Part shown: piece after piece, positions 1 to 7,862 of the stretch | Layout of the letters: each line of letters opens with the position of its first letter | Numbering within the stretch: the first letter of the stretch is position 1 | Source of the DNA: Ruminococcus sp. | GTDB taxonomy: Bacteria; Bacillota; Clostridia; Oscillospirales; Ruminococcaceae | Direction of reading: 5' to 3' | DNA: 33,923 bases | Assembly: GCA_022641595.1 (NCBI GenBank) | Contig: JALCDN010000014.1 | Span: 1-33,923, forward strand | Notes under the pieces: model-generated | Database searches by the model: none | Seen by the model: the letters and a program-made list of their open reading frames with translations, nothing else | Told to the model about the DNA's origin: nothing | Translations under genes and position numbers: made by a program

Positions 1-1
1 C

Positions 2-391
2 AAAGAGCTTTCCGAAATTCTCGGAAAAGAAACAATCGACCTGTATAACACAGGCGAAAGCAGAGGTAAAGAAACTTCCCACTCTCTGAATTATCAGAAA
101 ACGGGCAAGGAGCTTATGTCAATTGACGAAATCAGCGTAATGGACGGCAGTAAGTGTATTTTGCAACTCAGGGGTGTCAGACCTTTTCTGTCAAACAAAT
201 ATGATTTATTGAAGCATCCGAAATACAATCTCACGTCCGACGCAGATGAACGCAACACATTCGACATTGAGCGATTTATCTCTCACAGGCTGAAAGTCAA
301 GCCAACGGATACCGTTGAGGTTTATGACTGTACGCCTGAAAACACAACAACCGAACAAGCAGAAGAAGCTACTGATAACGAAAATCAGTAG
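2..391 (+). CDS. VirD4/TraG-type conjugative coupling protein, C-terminal end (partial)
   Basis: This is the 3' end of a gene that begins before the window; the frame is open from base 2 to the TAG at 389-391 (129 residues visible). The residues around LNYQKTGKELMSIDE and GGT-like MDGSKCILQLRGVRPF match, from memory, the C-terminal part of VirD4/TraG family coupling ATPases of Firmicutes integrative conjugative elements. These ATPases bring the relaxase-DNA complex to the type IV secretion channel at the membrane. The Walker motifs would lie upstream and cannot be seen. The acidic, Thr/Glu-rich tail is typical of the family. The next gene, a Maff2-type membrane peptide 47 bp downstream, is the usual neighbour and supports the call. 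The first ATG inside the window (116) is internal, not the start. Confidence 0.8.
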   Translation, partial: KELSEILGKETIDLYNTGESRGKETSHSLNYQKTGKELMSIDEISVMDGSKCILQLRGVRPFLSNKYDLLKHPKYNLTSDADERNTFDIERFISHRLKVKPTDTVEVYDCTPENTTTEQAEEATDNENQ

Positions 392-438
392 CCTTTTTTC
401 TGCCCAAAATCAAACTCAATTTTGAAAGGACAAACAAT

Positions 439-651
439 ATGGAATTCTTTAATTCAGCAATCGGCACTCTCCAGACACTCGTTATCGCCCTCGGTGCAGG
501 TCTTGGTGTATGGGGCGTAATAAATCTTCTCGAAGGCTACGGCAACGATAACCCCGGTGCTAAATCTCCGCAGGTTTTATCACAAAAGATATTATTGTAC
601 TTATTTAAGTTTTACAGCTTCTTTTGCCTTGGCAATTATATTTTCGCTTGA
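439..651 (+). pseudogene. Maff2-type small membrane protein, truncated at an element/chromosome junction
   Basis: An AAAGGA site lies 8 nt before the ATG at 439. Residues 1-43 (start MEFFNSAIGTLQTL, end NPGAKS) match my memory of the Maff2 family, a small hydrophobic protein of about 60-75 residues encoded beside VirD4 in Firmicutes conjugative elements. After codon 43 (bases 565-567) the family sequence stops. The frame continues by chance for 27 residues and ends at 651, overlapping the 3' end of the transketolase gene on the other strand by 51 bp. The second hydrophobic segment of the family is therefore missing, and the product is probably not functional. The exact breakpoint could lie anywhere from about 565 to 600. 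Confidence 0.65.
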
Positions 652-1548
652 AAGACCGAACTTTTTAAGCAGGTCAAGTGCGGGGCCTGAGCAGCCGAAC
701 TCATCGTTCACACCGATTTTTACAACCGGAACAGGACAGCATTCAGTTACACAGTCACATACAGCAGAGCCGAGTCCGCCTATAATGCTATGTTCCTCAA
801 CTGTAACAATAACTCCTGTTTCCTTGGCACACTTGCAGATAAGCTCCTTATCAAGCGGCTTTATAGTGTGTATATTAACTACTCTTGCTGATATTCCGTC
901 AGCCTCGAGTGCCTTTGCAGCGTCAAGAGCCTGAGCTGTCATAAGACCGCAGGCAACAATTGTAACATCAGAACCGTCTTTAAGAACGATTCCCTTGCCT
1001 ATTTCAAATTTATAGTTATCCTTATCGTTAATTATCGGGGCTGCAAGACGACCGAATCTCATATAGACAGGGCCATCAAATTCAACGGCAGCTCTTACAG
1101 CAACCTTAGTTTCAACGTCGTCGCAAGGAACTATTACCGTCATTCCAGGTATTGTACGCATAAGAGCGATGTCCTCGTTGCACTGATGTGTTGCACCGTC
1201 CTCACCGACGGAAATTCCTGCATGAGTTGCACCGATTTTGACATTAAGGTGTGGATATCCGATAGAGTTTCTGACTATTTCAAAAGCTCTGCCTGCTGCG
1301 AACATAGCAAATGTACTTGCGAACGGAATTTTTCCGACAGTAGCAAGACCTGCTGCAACACCCATCATATTTGCCTCAGCTATACCGCAATCGAAAAATC
1401 TTTCCGGGTAAGCCTTCTTGAAGATGCCTGTTTTTGTAGCCGCAGCGAGGTCAGCATCGAGTACGACAAGGTTCTGATATTGCTCGGCAAGTTCTTTAAG
1501 TGCCTCACCGTAGCTTTCTCTGGTAGCTTTTTTAATTATATCCGACAT
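601..1548 (-). CDS. Transketolase, C-terminal subunit
   Basis: The 315-residue protein carries the pyrimidine-binding and C-terminal domains of transketolase and matches the separate C-terminal subunit of split transketolases. With the N-terminal subunit encoded just upstream it should form the thiamine-diphosphate enzyme that moves two-carbon units between sugar phosphates in the non-oxidative pentose phosphate pathway (cytoplasm). Visible family segments are RFFDCGIAEANMMGVAAGLA (about 50-70, with the catalytic Glu), a central HAGISVGEDGATHQ loop and a C-terminal VTVEEHSIIGGLG. The ATG at 1546-1548 follows the partner's stop by 4 bp, with GGAGGG 9 nt before it inside the partner gene, so the two are translationally linked. 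No terminator lies after the stop; only 33 bp separate it from mobile-element sequence. A DXS-like paralogue is unlikely given the pairing. Confidence 0.9.
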   Translation of the reverse strand: MSDIIKKATRESYGEALKELAEQYQNLVVLDADLAAATKTGIFKKAYPERFFDCGIAEANMMGVAAGLATVGKIPFASTFAMFAAGRAFEIVRNSIGYPHLNVKIGATHAGISVGEDGATHQCNEDIALMRTIPGMTVIVPCDDVETKVAVRAAVEFDGPVYMRFGRLAAPIINDKDNYKFEIGKGIVLKDGSDVTIVACGLMTAQALDAAKALEADGISARVVNIHTIKPLDKELICKCAKETGVIVTVEEHSIIGGLGSAVCDCVTECCPVPVVKIGVNDEFGCSGPALDLLKKFGLSSENIIAKAKEAVKLK

Positions 1549-1552
1549 ACTC

Positions 1553-2392
1553 TTAGCCCTCCAATTCCATTAACTGTGCGTTAAGCTCTGCCATAGCTAT
1601 ATCGTACTGTTCCTTATTCGGAGCAGTTCCGTGCCACGAAACCTGATTTTCCATATATGAAACGCCCTTGCCCTTTATACTTTTCTGTACTATGACAACC
1701 GGTTTTCCACTGATTTTCTCAGCTTCATCGAAAGCTCTTTCGATGTCGTCGAAATCGTGTGCGTCCATAGTGATGACGTGCCAACCGAAAGCGGCGAACT
1801 TATCCGTAATAGGTTCAGGCGAGCATACTTCGCTTATAGGACCGTCAATTTGAAGCCCGTTATTATCGACAATTGCTGTAAGATTATCAAGTCCGTAATG
1901 AGCGGCAAACATAGCGGCTTCCCATACCTGACCCTCTTCAATTTCGCCGTCACCGAGAACTGTGTAAACCTTATAGTCCTTGCAGTCCATTTTTCCTGCA
2001 AGAGCCATACCGCAAGCAGCAGATATACCTTGTCCGAGCGAGCCGCTTGACATATCAATACCCGGCGTGTTTATGCAAGGGTGACCCTGAAGCATTGCAC
2101 CTATATGACGAAGGCTTTTAAGTTCTTCTTTTGAGAAGAAACCTCTTTCGGCGAGAACCGCATATAGTGCCGGAGCCGTATGACCCTTTGAGAGAACAAA
2201 CCTATCTCTGTCCGGCATATCAGGACTTTTAGGATTCACATTAAGCTTTGCAAAATACAGGTAAGTCAGCAAATCTGCAATTGACAGTGAGCCGCCCGGG
2301 TGACCTGATTTTGCGTTATAAGTTCCTTCTATGATACCCATTCTCACCTTGCACGCAATTTTCTCAAGATTTCTTTTTATCGTTGCATCCAT
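1553..2392 (-). CDS. Transketolase, N-terminal (ThDP-binding) subunit
   Basis: The 279-residue protein is the diphosphate-binding half of a split transketolase. The ThDP motif runs from GDGEIEEGQVWEAA (about 146-159) to IVDNNGLQ. Family residues include SGHPGGSLSIAD near the start, LSKGHTAPALYA and SGSLGQGIS. It binds thiamine diphosphate and Mg2+ and works only with the C-terminal subunit encoded immediately downstream. The ATG has GGAGG 6 nt upstream. About 50 bp separate it from the 47-aa peptide gene before it. Separate genes for the two halves are usual in archaea and many Clostridia and are not a frameshift here, because each gene has its own ribosome site and start. Confidence 0.92.
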   Translation of the reverse strand: MDATIKRNLEKIACKVRMGIIEGTYNAKSGHPGGSLSIADLLTYLYFAKLNVNPKSPDMPDRDRFVLSKGHTAPALYAVLAERGFFSKEELKSLRHIGAMLQGHPCINTPGIDMSSGSLGQGISAACGMALAGKMDCKDYKVYTVLGDGEIEEGQVWEAAMFAAHYGLDNLTAIVDNNGLQIDGPISEVCSPEPITDKFAAFGWHVITMDAHDFDDIERAFDEAEKISGKPVVIVQKSIKGKGVSYMENQVSWHGTAPNKEQYDIAMAELNAQLMELEG

Positions 2393-2445
2393 AATTAACC
2401 TCCATCCGAATCACGGTAATAATTTCACGACTTAATAATTCTCTA

Positions 2446-2589
2446 TCACTCTTCATATGATGAATAATCGCTTGTTCCATTGTATGAGTCATTCATTTTT
2501 GCTTTTGCCTGTTCTGATTTTTTTGTGTATCCTATCATTGACGGAACAATTATTGCTGCAAGAAGCATAATAATAAAAATATTTCTCAT
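2446..2589 (-). CDS. 47-aa hydrophobic small protein
   Basis: This short gene has an ATG at 2587-2589 with a strong GGAGG 5 nt upstream and a TGA at 2446-2448. The product has one N-terminal membrane segment (about residues 3-20, FIIMLLAAIIVPSMIG) and a charged, Ser/Tyr-rich tail that ends SSYEE. It could be a single-pass membrane peptide with its tail outside or a very short secreted peptide; there is no lipobox cysteine. It sits 11 bp after the HAD hydrolase stop and 53 bp before the transketolase pair, in the same direction. I do not recognise the family. The ribosome site and the gene-sized spacing make it credible; a chance ORF cannot be excluded. Confidence 0.55.
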   Translation of the reverse strand: MRNIFIIMLLAAIIVPSMIGYTKKSEQAKAKMNDSYNGTSDYSSYEE

Positions 2590-2600
2590 GATAACCTCCA

Positions 2601-3434
2601 TTATAATTTGTTGGAATCAAATCCACATTTTTTGAGAATAATTTCGATAAGTTCAGCCATAGCGTCCTCATCGCACGAGTGTTTGAGGACTATGTCGGCA
2701 GCTGCCTTAGCTTCAGGCTGAGCGTTTGCCGGAGCCGCACCGATATCGGCTTCGATAAGCATTTCAATATCATTATCGTAATCGCCTGCCGCAACGATAA
2801 AGCAGTCCTGCATATTGTCGAGCTGACGATATTTTTTAAGAGCCGAGCCTTTTGTTATACCCTCAGGAATCATTTCAAAAAAGATATCAGCAGACTTAAC
2901 GAACTGCACACCCTTATAGCTTTTGCTTCTTGCAAGAGCCATAATTTTTGGAATATCGTCTGGTGACATAGCAAACAGAACCTTTTGCCAGTCGCCCTTT
3001 TCAATTTCCTCAAGCGGCTTGTAAATTGGAGTGATACCACAGATTCTTGTATGTTTTTCCTCATATTCGTTATTCCGAAAGACTATAGTGCAGTCAGTTT
3101 TAAGTACTTCGCCGCCAATATGTGGCATAGCCGACATAATTTCGATTGAAATATCGGCTGAATTTTCGGGAAGAAACGTACTGTAAAGCACTGTATCGTG
3201 AAGCTTGTCGTAAATCATCGAGCCATTGAACATAATCAGTGGGTAATCAAGCTCAAGCATATTGAAGTAATGCTGAAATGACTGAATAGTTCGGCCTGTT
3301 GCGACTGTAAATCTGCCTCCAAGTGATGTAAAGCGTTTTATAGCCGCCCTTACAGATGGAGTTATTTCTTTTTTTGAATTGAGGAGTGTACCGTCCATAT
3401 CACAGACGAGAACAACCTTAGAAATATCAAGCAT
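2601..3434 (-). CDS. Cof-type HAD-superfamily hydrolase
   Basis: The 277-residue protein is a haloacid-dehalogenase phosphatase of the Cof (IIB cap) type. Motif I is DMDGTLLNS at residues 12-20 (nucleophile Asp12, acid/base Asp14). Motif II is the ATGR segment (VATGRTIQS). Motif IV is GDYDNDIEML near 217, which supplies the Mg2+ ligands. The cap domain lies between motifs II and III (a conserved Lys in ITKGSALK). Such enzymes are cytoplasmic and dephosphorylate sugar phosphates, FMN, pyridoxal phosphate and similar small molecules; the substrate cannot be told from sequence. The ATG follows the rluD stop by 1 bp with AGGA about 10 nt upstream, so the two are co-translated. Confidence 0.9.
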   Translation of the reverse strand: MLDISKVVLVCDMDGTLLNSKKEITPSVRAAIKRFTSLGGRFTVATGRTIQSFQHYFNMLELDYPLIMFNGSMIYDKLHDTVLYSTFLPENSADISIEIMSAMPHIGGEVLKTDCTIVFRNNEYEEKHTRICGITPIYKPLEEIEKGDWQKVLFAMSPDDIPKIMALARSKSYKGVQFVKSADIFFEMIPEGITKGSALKKYRQLDNMQDCFIVAAGDYDNDIEMLIEADIGAAPANAQPEAKAAADIVLKHSCDEDAMAELIEIILKKCGFDSNKL

Positions 3435-3435
3435 A

Positions 3436-4350
3436 CTACATTTTTCCTATTTTCTTTAGAATACATTCAAAATAATCGGGCAATGGACTTGTAAATTCCA
3501 TATACTGACCGCTTGACGGATGAATAAAGCCTATTTTCCGAGCGTGAAGACATTGACCGTCGAGCAGCTTATACGGTTTGCCATAAACATCGTCGCCAAG
3601 TACCGGGTGACCTATGTAAGCCATATGAACTCTTATCTGATGAGTTCTGCCTGTTTCGAGACGAAGTCTTATATGAGCGAAGCCTCCGTATTGTTTTATG
3701 ACGGAGTAATGCGTAACAGCATTTCTTGAATTTTCGGTAGTGACGCACATTTTCTTCCTGTCAGTTTTGTGGCGACCTATAGGTGCGTCGACAGTGCCGT
3801 CAGTATCTTTAAATGAACCGACAACGACTGCCTCGTACTCTCTTGTAAAGCTGTGAGCCTTAATCTGTTCGGAAAGAATGCGGTGTGAGCTGTCATTTTT
3901 GGCAACGATTAGCAATCCGCTTGTATTCTTGTCGATTCTGTGAACGATTCCCGGTCTTATAACGCCATTTATACCGGAAAGGCTGTTGCCGCAGTGATAG
4001 AGCAGAGCGTTCACAAGTGTGCCGTTGTAATTGCCGTGAGCCGGATGTACTACCATACCCTTTGGCTTATTGACGACAAGCAGGTCATTGTCCTCATAGA
4101 CGATATCAAGCGGGATATTTTCTGCCTGAGCCTCAAGTGGCTGTGGGTCAGGGATATCAACGCAGACTTTGTCACCGCAGCGGACCTTGTAATTTTTTGA
4201 AATTGGTCTGCCATCGACAGTTATGCTGTTTTGGGCGATAAGATTCTGAACCGCAGACCTTGTAAGGTCAGGAACACTTTCTGAAACGAACTTATCAATT
4301 CTTGAGCCTGCGTTTTCGGCAAGAGCCGTTACTGAAACAAAGTCACTCAT
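3436..4350 (-). CDS. rluD: RluA-family 23S rRNA pseudouridine synthase (RluD-like)
   Basis: The 304-residue protein has an N-terminal S4 RNA-binding domain (about 14-75) and a RluA catalytic domain. The catalytic motif is GIVHRIDKNTSGLLIVAKND, with the nucleophilic Asp near residue 140. Other family blocks are LLVVNKPKGMVVHPAHGN and ETGRTHQIRVHMAYIGHPVLGD. It converts uridine to pseudouridine in RNA, in RluD homologues in helix 69 of 23S rRNA. The position just after lspA is the classic Firmicutes arrangement (B. subtilis ylyB). Its ATG overlaps the lspA stop (TAATG), so translation is coupled. The substrate could differ, since RluA, RluC and RluD cannot be separated reliably by eye. Confidence 0.9.
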   Translation of the reverse strand: MSDFVSVTALAENAGSRIDKFVSESVPDLTRSAVQNLIAQNSITVDGRPISKNYKVRCGDKVCVDIPDPQPLEAQAENIPLDIVYEDNDLLVVNKPKGMVVHPAHGNYNGTLVNALLYHCGNSLSGINGVIRPGIVHRIDKNTSGLLIVAKNDSSHRILSEQIKAHSFTREYEAVVVGSFKDTDGTVDAPIGRHKTDRKKMCVTTENSRNAVTHYSVIKQYGGFAHIRLRLETGRTHQIRVHMAYIGHPVLGDDVYGKPYKLLDGQCLHARKIGFIHPSSGQYMEFTSPLPDYFECILKKIGKM

Positions 4351-4862
4351 TATTTCTGCTCACTTTCGGGATTATCGGACTTTTTATTGAATTTGGCTTT
4401 TAAAAAGTCCGAAAACAGTGCATAAAGAAGGAGCAAAACCATTGCGACAGAGACGAAGATATCAGCGACATTGAAAACAGCGAATCTGAAGAGTTTGATT
4501 TCAAACATATCGACTACATAGCCTTTGCCTATGCGGTCGATGAGGTTGCCTATTCCGCCGCATAGGAAAAGGAACAATGACACCGTAACAAGTTTTGATT
4601 TCTTATAGTATTTAACAAGGTAAAATGCACACAGAATTAAGATAACTGTAGTCAGACCAATAAGAAACCACTTCTGACCTGACATACTTCCGAAAATTGC
4701 ACCGTCATTCTCGACGTAAGTCAAGTCAAGAATTTTGAGCTTTCCGAAGTGAATAAATTCAATAGAGCCCTTAGGCTTGAGATAATCAACTGCCCAGTAT
4801 TTTACGAGCTGGTCAGAGCCGATAAGCAGAGCTCCGACAACAATAGCAAGAATTAAAATCAC
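4350..4862 (-). CDS. lspA: Lipoprotein signal peptidase II
   Basis: A polytopic membrane aspartyl protease that removes the signal peptide of prolipoproteins after lipid attachment to the +1 cysteine. Four hydrophobic segments are visible. The two catalytic Asp residues lie in GNLIDRIGKGYVVDM (about 106) and FNVADIFVSVAM (about 130). The longest frame opens at a GTG at 4886, but that base lies in a 10-bp stem hairpin (4886-4913) and has no ribosome site. I prefer the GTG at 4862, which has AAAGGGA 7 nt upstream and gives 170 residues, a normal LspA length. It lies between ileS and rluD as in many Firmicutes. Confidence 0.9.
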   Translation of the reverse strand: MILILAIVVGALLIGSDQLVKYWAVDYLKPKGSIEFIHFGKLKILDLTYVENDGAIFGSMSGQKWFLIGLTTVILILCAFYLVKYYKKSKLVTVSLFLFLCGGIGNLIDRIGKGYVVDMFEIKLFRFAVFNVADIFVSVAMVLLLLYALFSDFLKAKFNKKSDNPESEQK

Positions 4863-4885
4863 AGAAATATCCCTTTCAACAAGCA

Positions 4886-4913
4886 CAGCCTGCTGAATTT
4901 TGGCAGCAGGCTG
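4886..4913 (-). terminator. Hairpin between ileS and lspA (weak terminator or processing stem)
   Basis: Perfect 10-bp arms, CAGCCTGCTG and CAGCAGGCTG, enclose an 8-base loop. On the minus strand the stem is followed by TGCTTGTTG, which is only mildly T-rich. It may reduce rather than stop transcription from ileS into lspA. It ends 24 bp before the preferred lspA start. Confidence 0.4.
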
Positions 4914-5009
4914 ACTGTAATAAAACCCGTTTTAAAGGCAGCGCTGCACAAGGCCTTTGCAGTTTAGCCTAAAAGTAATTAATTGCTGTAAATTCAGCGG
5001 CACAGGTTT

Positions 5010-7787
5010 TTACTGTTTAACTACGGCTGCACATCTTGCACAGAGAGTAGGATGCTCGCTGTCTGAGCCGACAGTTTTTGAATAAGTCCAGCAGCGTTCG
5101 CATTTTTCGCCCTCAGCCTTTACAACCTCGAATGCAGGTTCTGCGGCGGAGTCGTCTTTTACTGCCGAAACGCCTGAAACTATGAGAATATCCTTAAGTT
5201 CGCAGGCAAGTGCAGCATATGTGTCGAACACCTTGCTGTCGCAGTGGATAATAATATTGGCTTCAAGAGATTTGCCGATAAGCTTTTCGTTTCTTTTTTC
5301 CTCAAGAACCTTGTTTGCTGCTTCTCTTATATTGTAGATAAGTTCCCATTTGCTGACAAATTCAGGAGCAAAAGACAGACCTGATTTTTCCGGCATCTGG
5401 TTAAGGAAAACGCTTTCCTTGTCGTCGCATGAGCGGTGTGGCATATACTTCCAGATTTCCTCGGCTGTGAAAGAAAGGATAGGGGCGACAAGTCTTGATA
5501 CTGCACTTAAAATGTTGTACATAGCTGTCTGAGCGGCACGTCTTATAACCGAGTTTTCTTTTTCGCAGTAAAGTCTGTCCTTGATGATATCGAGGTAGAA
5601 GTTGGACATATCAGTAACGCAGAAGTTATGGATTGCGTGGAAAACTATATGAAAATCGAAAGCATTGTAACCTTCATTTACCTTATCAATGAGGGAATCC
5701 AGACGCATAACTGCCCATTTGTCGAGTTCGGTAAACTTATCGTATGAAACGGAGTCTTTATCGGGGTCAAAGCCCTTGCCGTTTCCGAGGTTACCGAGTA
5801 TATAACGTGCAGTATTTCTGATTTTCTTATAAGCCTCTGAGAGCTGTTTAAGGATTGGCTGAGAGATTCTGATATCCGAGTGATAATCAGAAGAAGCAAC
5901 CCAGAGTCTTAATATATCTGCACCGTAAACGTCAGTGATTTCGTTTGGAGCTATACCGTTTCCGAGCGATTTATGCATAGTCTTGCCCTCGCCGTCAACT
6001 ACCCAGCCATGTGTGCAGACAGCCTTATATGGAGCTTTTCCCTTATAGACAACGGAAGTCAGCAGTGATGACTGGAACCAGCCTCTGTACTGGTCAGCAC
6101 CCTCGAGATAGAGGTCAGCCGGCCATGAAAGACCCTTATGCTGTTCCATAACGGCGGTATGTGAAACGCCGCTGTCAAACCAGACGTCCATAATATCGTA
6201 TTCCTTAGTAAATTCGCCGCAGCCGCAATCGCACTTTACAGATGACGGAATAAATTCATTAGTTTCCTTAGTCCACCATGCGTCAGCACCCTCAGCCTTG
6301 AACATATCGGATATAGCCTTTATAGTTTCGTCGTTGACGATAGGCTTGCCGCAGTCCTTGCAGTAAACGATAGGGATAGGCACGCCCCAGGTTCTCTGAC
6401 GAGAAATGCACCAGTCGCTTCTGTCACGAACCATGCCTTTAATTCTGTCCTCGCCCCATTCAGGAATCCATTTAACGCTTTCGATAGCCTTGATAGCCTC
6501 GTCCTTAAAGCCGTTTATTGAACAGAACCACTGTTCTGTTGCACGGTAGATTATCGGGCTGTTGCATCTCCAGCAATGCGGATACTGATGGACGATTTTC
6601 TGAATTGCAAGGAGTGCACCGACTTCCTCAAGCTTTTTAGCGATAGCCTTGTTAGCGGTATCGGTGTCCATACCCTCAAATTCGCCTGCTTCTGCAGTTT
6701 GTTTGCCCTTAGCGTCAACGCAAACAAGGATTCCGATATCGTCGTAATTTTTGCAGACCTCAAAGTCCTCCACACCGTATCCAGGAGCTGTATGAACGCA
6801 GCCTGTACCGCTTTCGAGAGTGACGTGGTCGCCTACGATGATTGGAGAGAGTCTGTCATATAGAGGGTGTTTTGTTTTCATACCCTCAAGCTCTGCACCT
6901 GTAAAGCAACCGAGTGTAGAATAGTCAGAGATGCCTGCTGTTTCCATGGTAGTCTTGACAAGCTCCTCAGCCATAACGTAGTATTCGTCGCCGTTCTTAA
7001 CGAGGGTGTAGTTATATTCAGGACCGAGGCAGACTGCAAGGTTACCCGGGATAGTCCATGTAGTTGTAGTCCAGATAACGAAGAATACCTTAGATAGGTC
7101 AAGACCGAGAGCTGAGAATATACCCTTATCGTCGGTAACGTTAAATTTAACGTAGATTGAGTGGCACGGGTCATTTGAGTATTCAATTTCGGCTTCTGCC
7201 AGAGCAGTGTTGCAGTCAGGGCACCAATAAACCGGCTTAAGTCCCTTATACATATAGCCGTCCTTAGCCATTTTGCCGAAGACCTCGACCTGGCGTGCTT
7301 CGTACTCATGTCTCAGTGTCAGGTAAGGGTCGTCATAGTCTCCGAGAGTTCCGAGACGTTTAAACTGTTTCATCTGATTTTTGACGTGCATCATAGCGAA
7401 GTCACGGCAGTGCTTTCTGAGTTCAACGGGCGGTATTGCACCGTTTTCAACGCCGATTGATTTCATTGCCTTAAGCTCGATGGGAAGACCGTGAGTATCC
7501 CAGCCCGGAACATAAGGAGCACAGAATCCACTCATATTCTTATACTTTACTATAAAATCCTTGAGAGTCTTATTCAGTGCAGTACCGAGGTGAATTTCGC
7601 CGTTGGCATAAGGAGGGCCGTCGTGGAGAATATAAGACGGCTTGCCTTGATTCTTCTCGATAATTTTGTAATAAAGCCTGTCTGATTCCCATTTCTCGAG
7701 GGTTTCGGGCTCTCTTTTAGGAAGATTTCCACGCATAGGGAAATCTGTAGCAGGTAGATTAAGTGTTGAATTATAGTCCTGTGCCAT
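5010..7787 (-). CDS. ileS: Isoleucyl-tRNA synthetase
   Basis: The 925-residue class I aminoacyl-tRNA synthetase charges tRNA-Ile in the cytoplasm. The N-terminal nucleotide-binding motif is in PPYANGEIHLGTALNK: the HIGH site reads HLGT at residues 66-69. The KMSKS loop reads KTMHKSLGN near 600. The editing (CP1) domain lies between them and includes the WTTTTWTIPGNLAVC segment. The C-terminus carries a four-Cys zinc knuckle (CERCW near 895 and CARC near 915), a mark of the bacterial type. The start MAQDYNSTLNLPATDFPMRGN aligns with other Firmicutes IleRS. Its ribosome site AAGGAGG is 36 nt away with a perfect hairpin in between (separate entry). No T-box leader fits in the 75 bp before the gene. 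Confidence 0.97.
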   Translation of the reverse strand: MAQDYNSTLNLPATDFPMRGNLPKREPETLEKWESDRLYYKIIEKNQGKPSYILHDGPPYANGEIHLGTALNKTLKDFIVKYKNMSGFCAPYVPGWDTHGLPIELKAMKSIGVENGAIPPVELRKHCRDFAMMHVKNQMKQFKRLGTLGDYDDPYLTLRHEYEARQVEVFGKMAKDGYMYKGLKPVYWCPDCNTALAEAEIEYSNDPCHSIYVKFNVTDDKGIFSALGLDLSKVFFVIWTTTTWTIPGNLAVCLGPEYNYTLVKNGDEYYVMAEELVKTTMETAGISDYSTLGCFTGAELEGMKTKHPLYDRLSPIIVGDHVTLESGTGCVHTAPGYGVEDFEVCKNYDDIGILVCVDAKGKQTAEAGEFEGMDTDTANKAIAKKLEEVGALLAIQKIVHQYPHCWRCNSPIIYRATEQWFCSINGFKDEAIKAIESVKWIPEWGEDRIKGMVRDRSDWCISRQRTWGVPIPIVYCKDCGKPIVNDETIKAISDMFKAEGADAWWTKETNEFIPSSVKCDCGCGEFTKEYDIMDVWFDSGVSHTAVMEQHKGLSWPADLYLEGADQYRGWFQSSLLTSVVYKGKAPYKAVCTHGWVVDGEGKTMHKSLGNGIAPNEITDVYGADILRLWVASSDYHSDIRISQPILKQLSEAYKKIRNTARYILGNLGNGKGFDPDKDSVSYDKFTELDKWAVMRLDSLIDKVNEGYNAFDFHIVFHAIHNFCVTDMSNFYLDIIKDRLYCEKENSVIRRAAQTAMYNILSAVSRLVAPILSFTAEEIWKYMPHRSCDDKESVFLNQMPEKSGLSFAPEFVSKWELIYNIREAANKVLEEKRNEKLIGKSLEANIIIHCDSKVFDTYAALACELKDILIVSGVSAVKDDSAAEPAFEVVKAEGEKCERCWTYSKTVGSDSEHPTLCARCAAVVKQ

Positions 7788-7830
7788 TTTTTATTGATTT
7801 TTCATACGGAAGTTATGAAAAATCCTCCTT
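7788..7830 (-). promoter_or_regulatory. ileS translation-initiation region with a hairpin between Shine-Dalgarno and ATG
   Basis: On the minus strand AAGGAGG lies at 7830-7824 and the ileS ATG at 7787. Between them is a perfect 11-bp hairpin (GATTTTTCATA and TATGAAAAATC, 7824-7814 and 7806-7796, 7-base loop). Removing the hairpin leaves 8 nt between the ribosome site and the ATG, a normal spacing. A tiny frame, ATG-AAA-AAT-CAA-TAA, lies on the 3' arm. The hairpin may bring the ribosome site to the start or control access to it. Confidence 0.55.
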
Positions 7831-7844
7831 TCGACGTATTTTAA

Positions 7845-7856
7845 CGTGTATACACG
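7845..7856. repeat. 12-bp palindrome after divIVA
   Basis: CGTGTATACACG is a perfect 12-bp palindrome 6 bp after the divIVA stop and before the ileS ribosome site. It lacks a T-run, so it is not a clear terminator; it could be a protein-binding site or part of a promoter region. Confidence 0.35.
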
Positions 7857-7862
7857 ACAGAA

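Noticed and set aside
601-2392. Transketolase split by a frameshift
   Set aside because: Each half has its own start, ribosome site and stop, and both match the known separate-subunit form.
6878-7309. 143-codon minus-strand frame inside ileS
   Set aside because: It lies wholly within the conserved ileS frame and has Thr/Leu-rich shadow composition.
7788-7862. T-box riboswitch upstream of ileS
   Set aside because: The gap is only 75 bp, too short for a T-box, and no T-box motif or specifier loop is seen.
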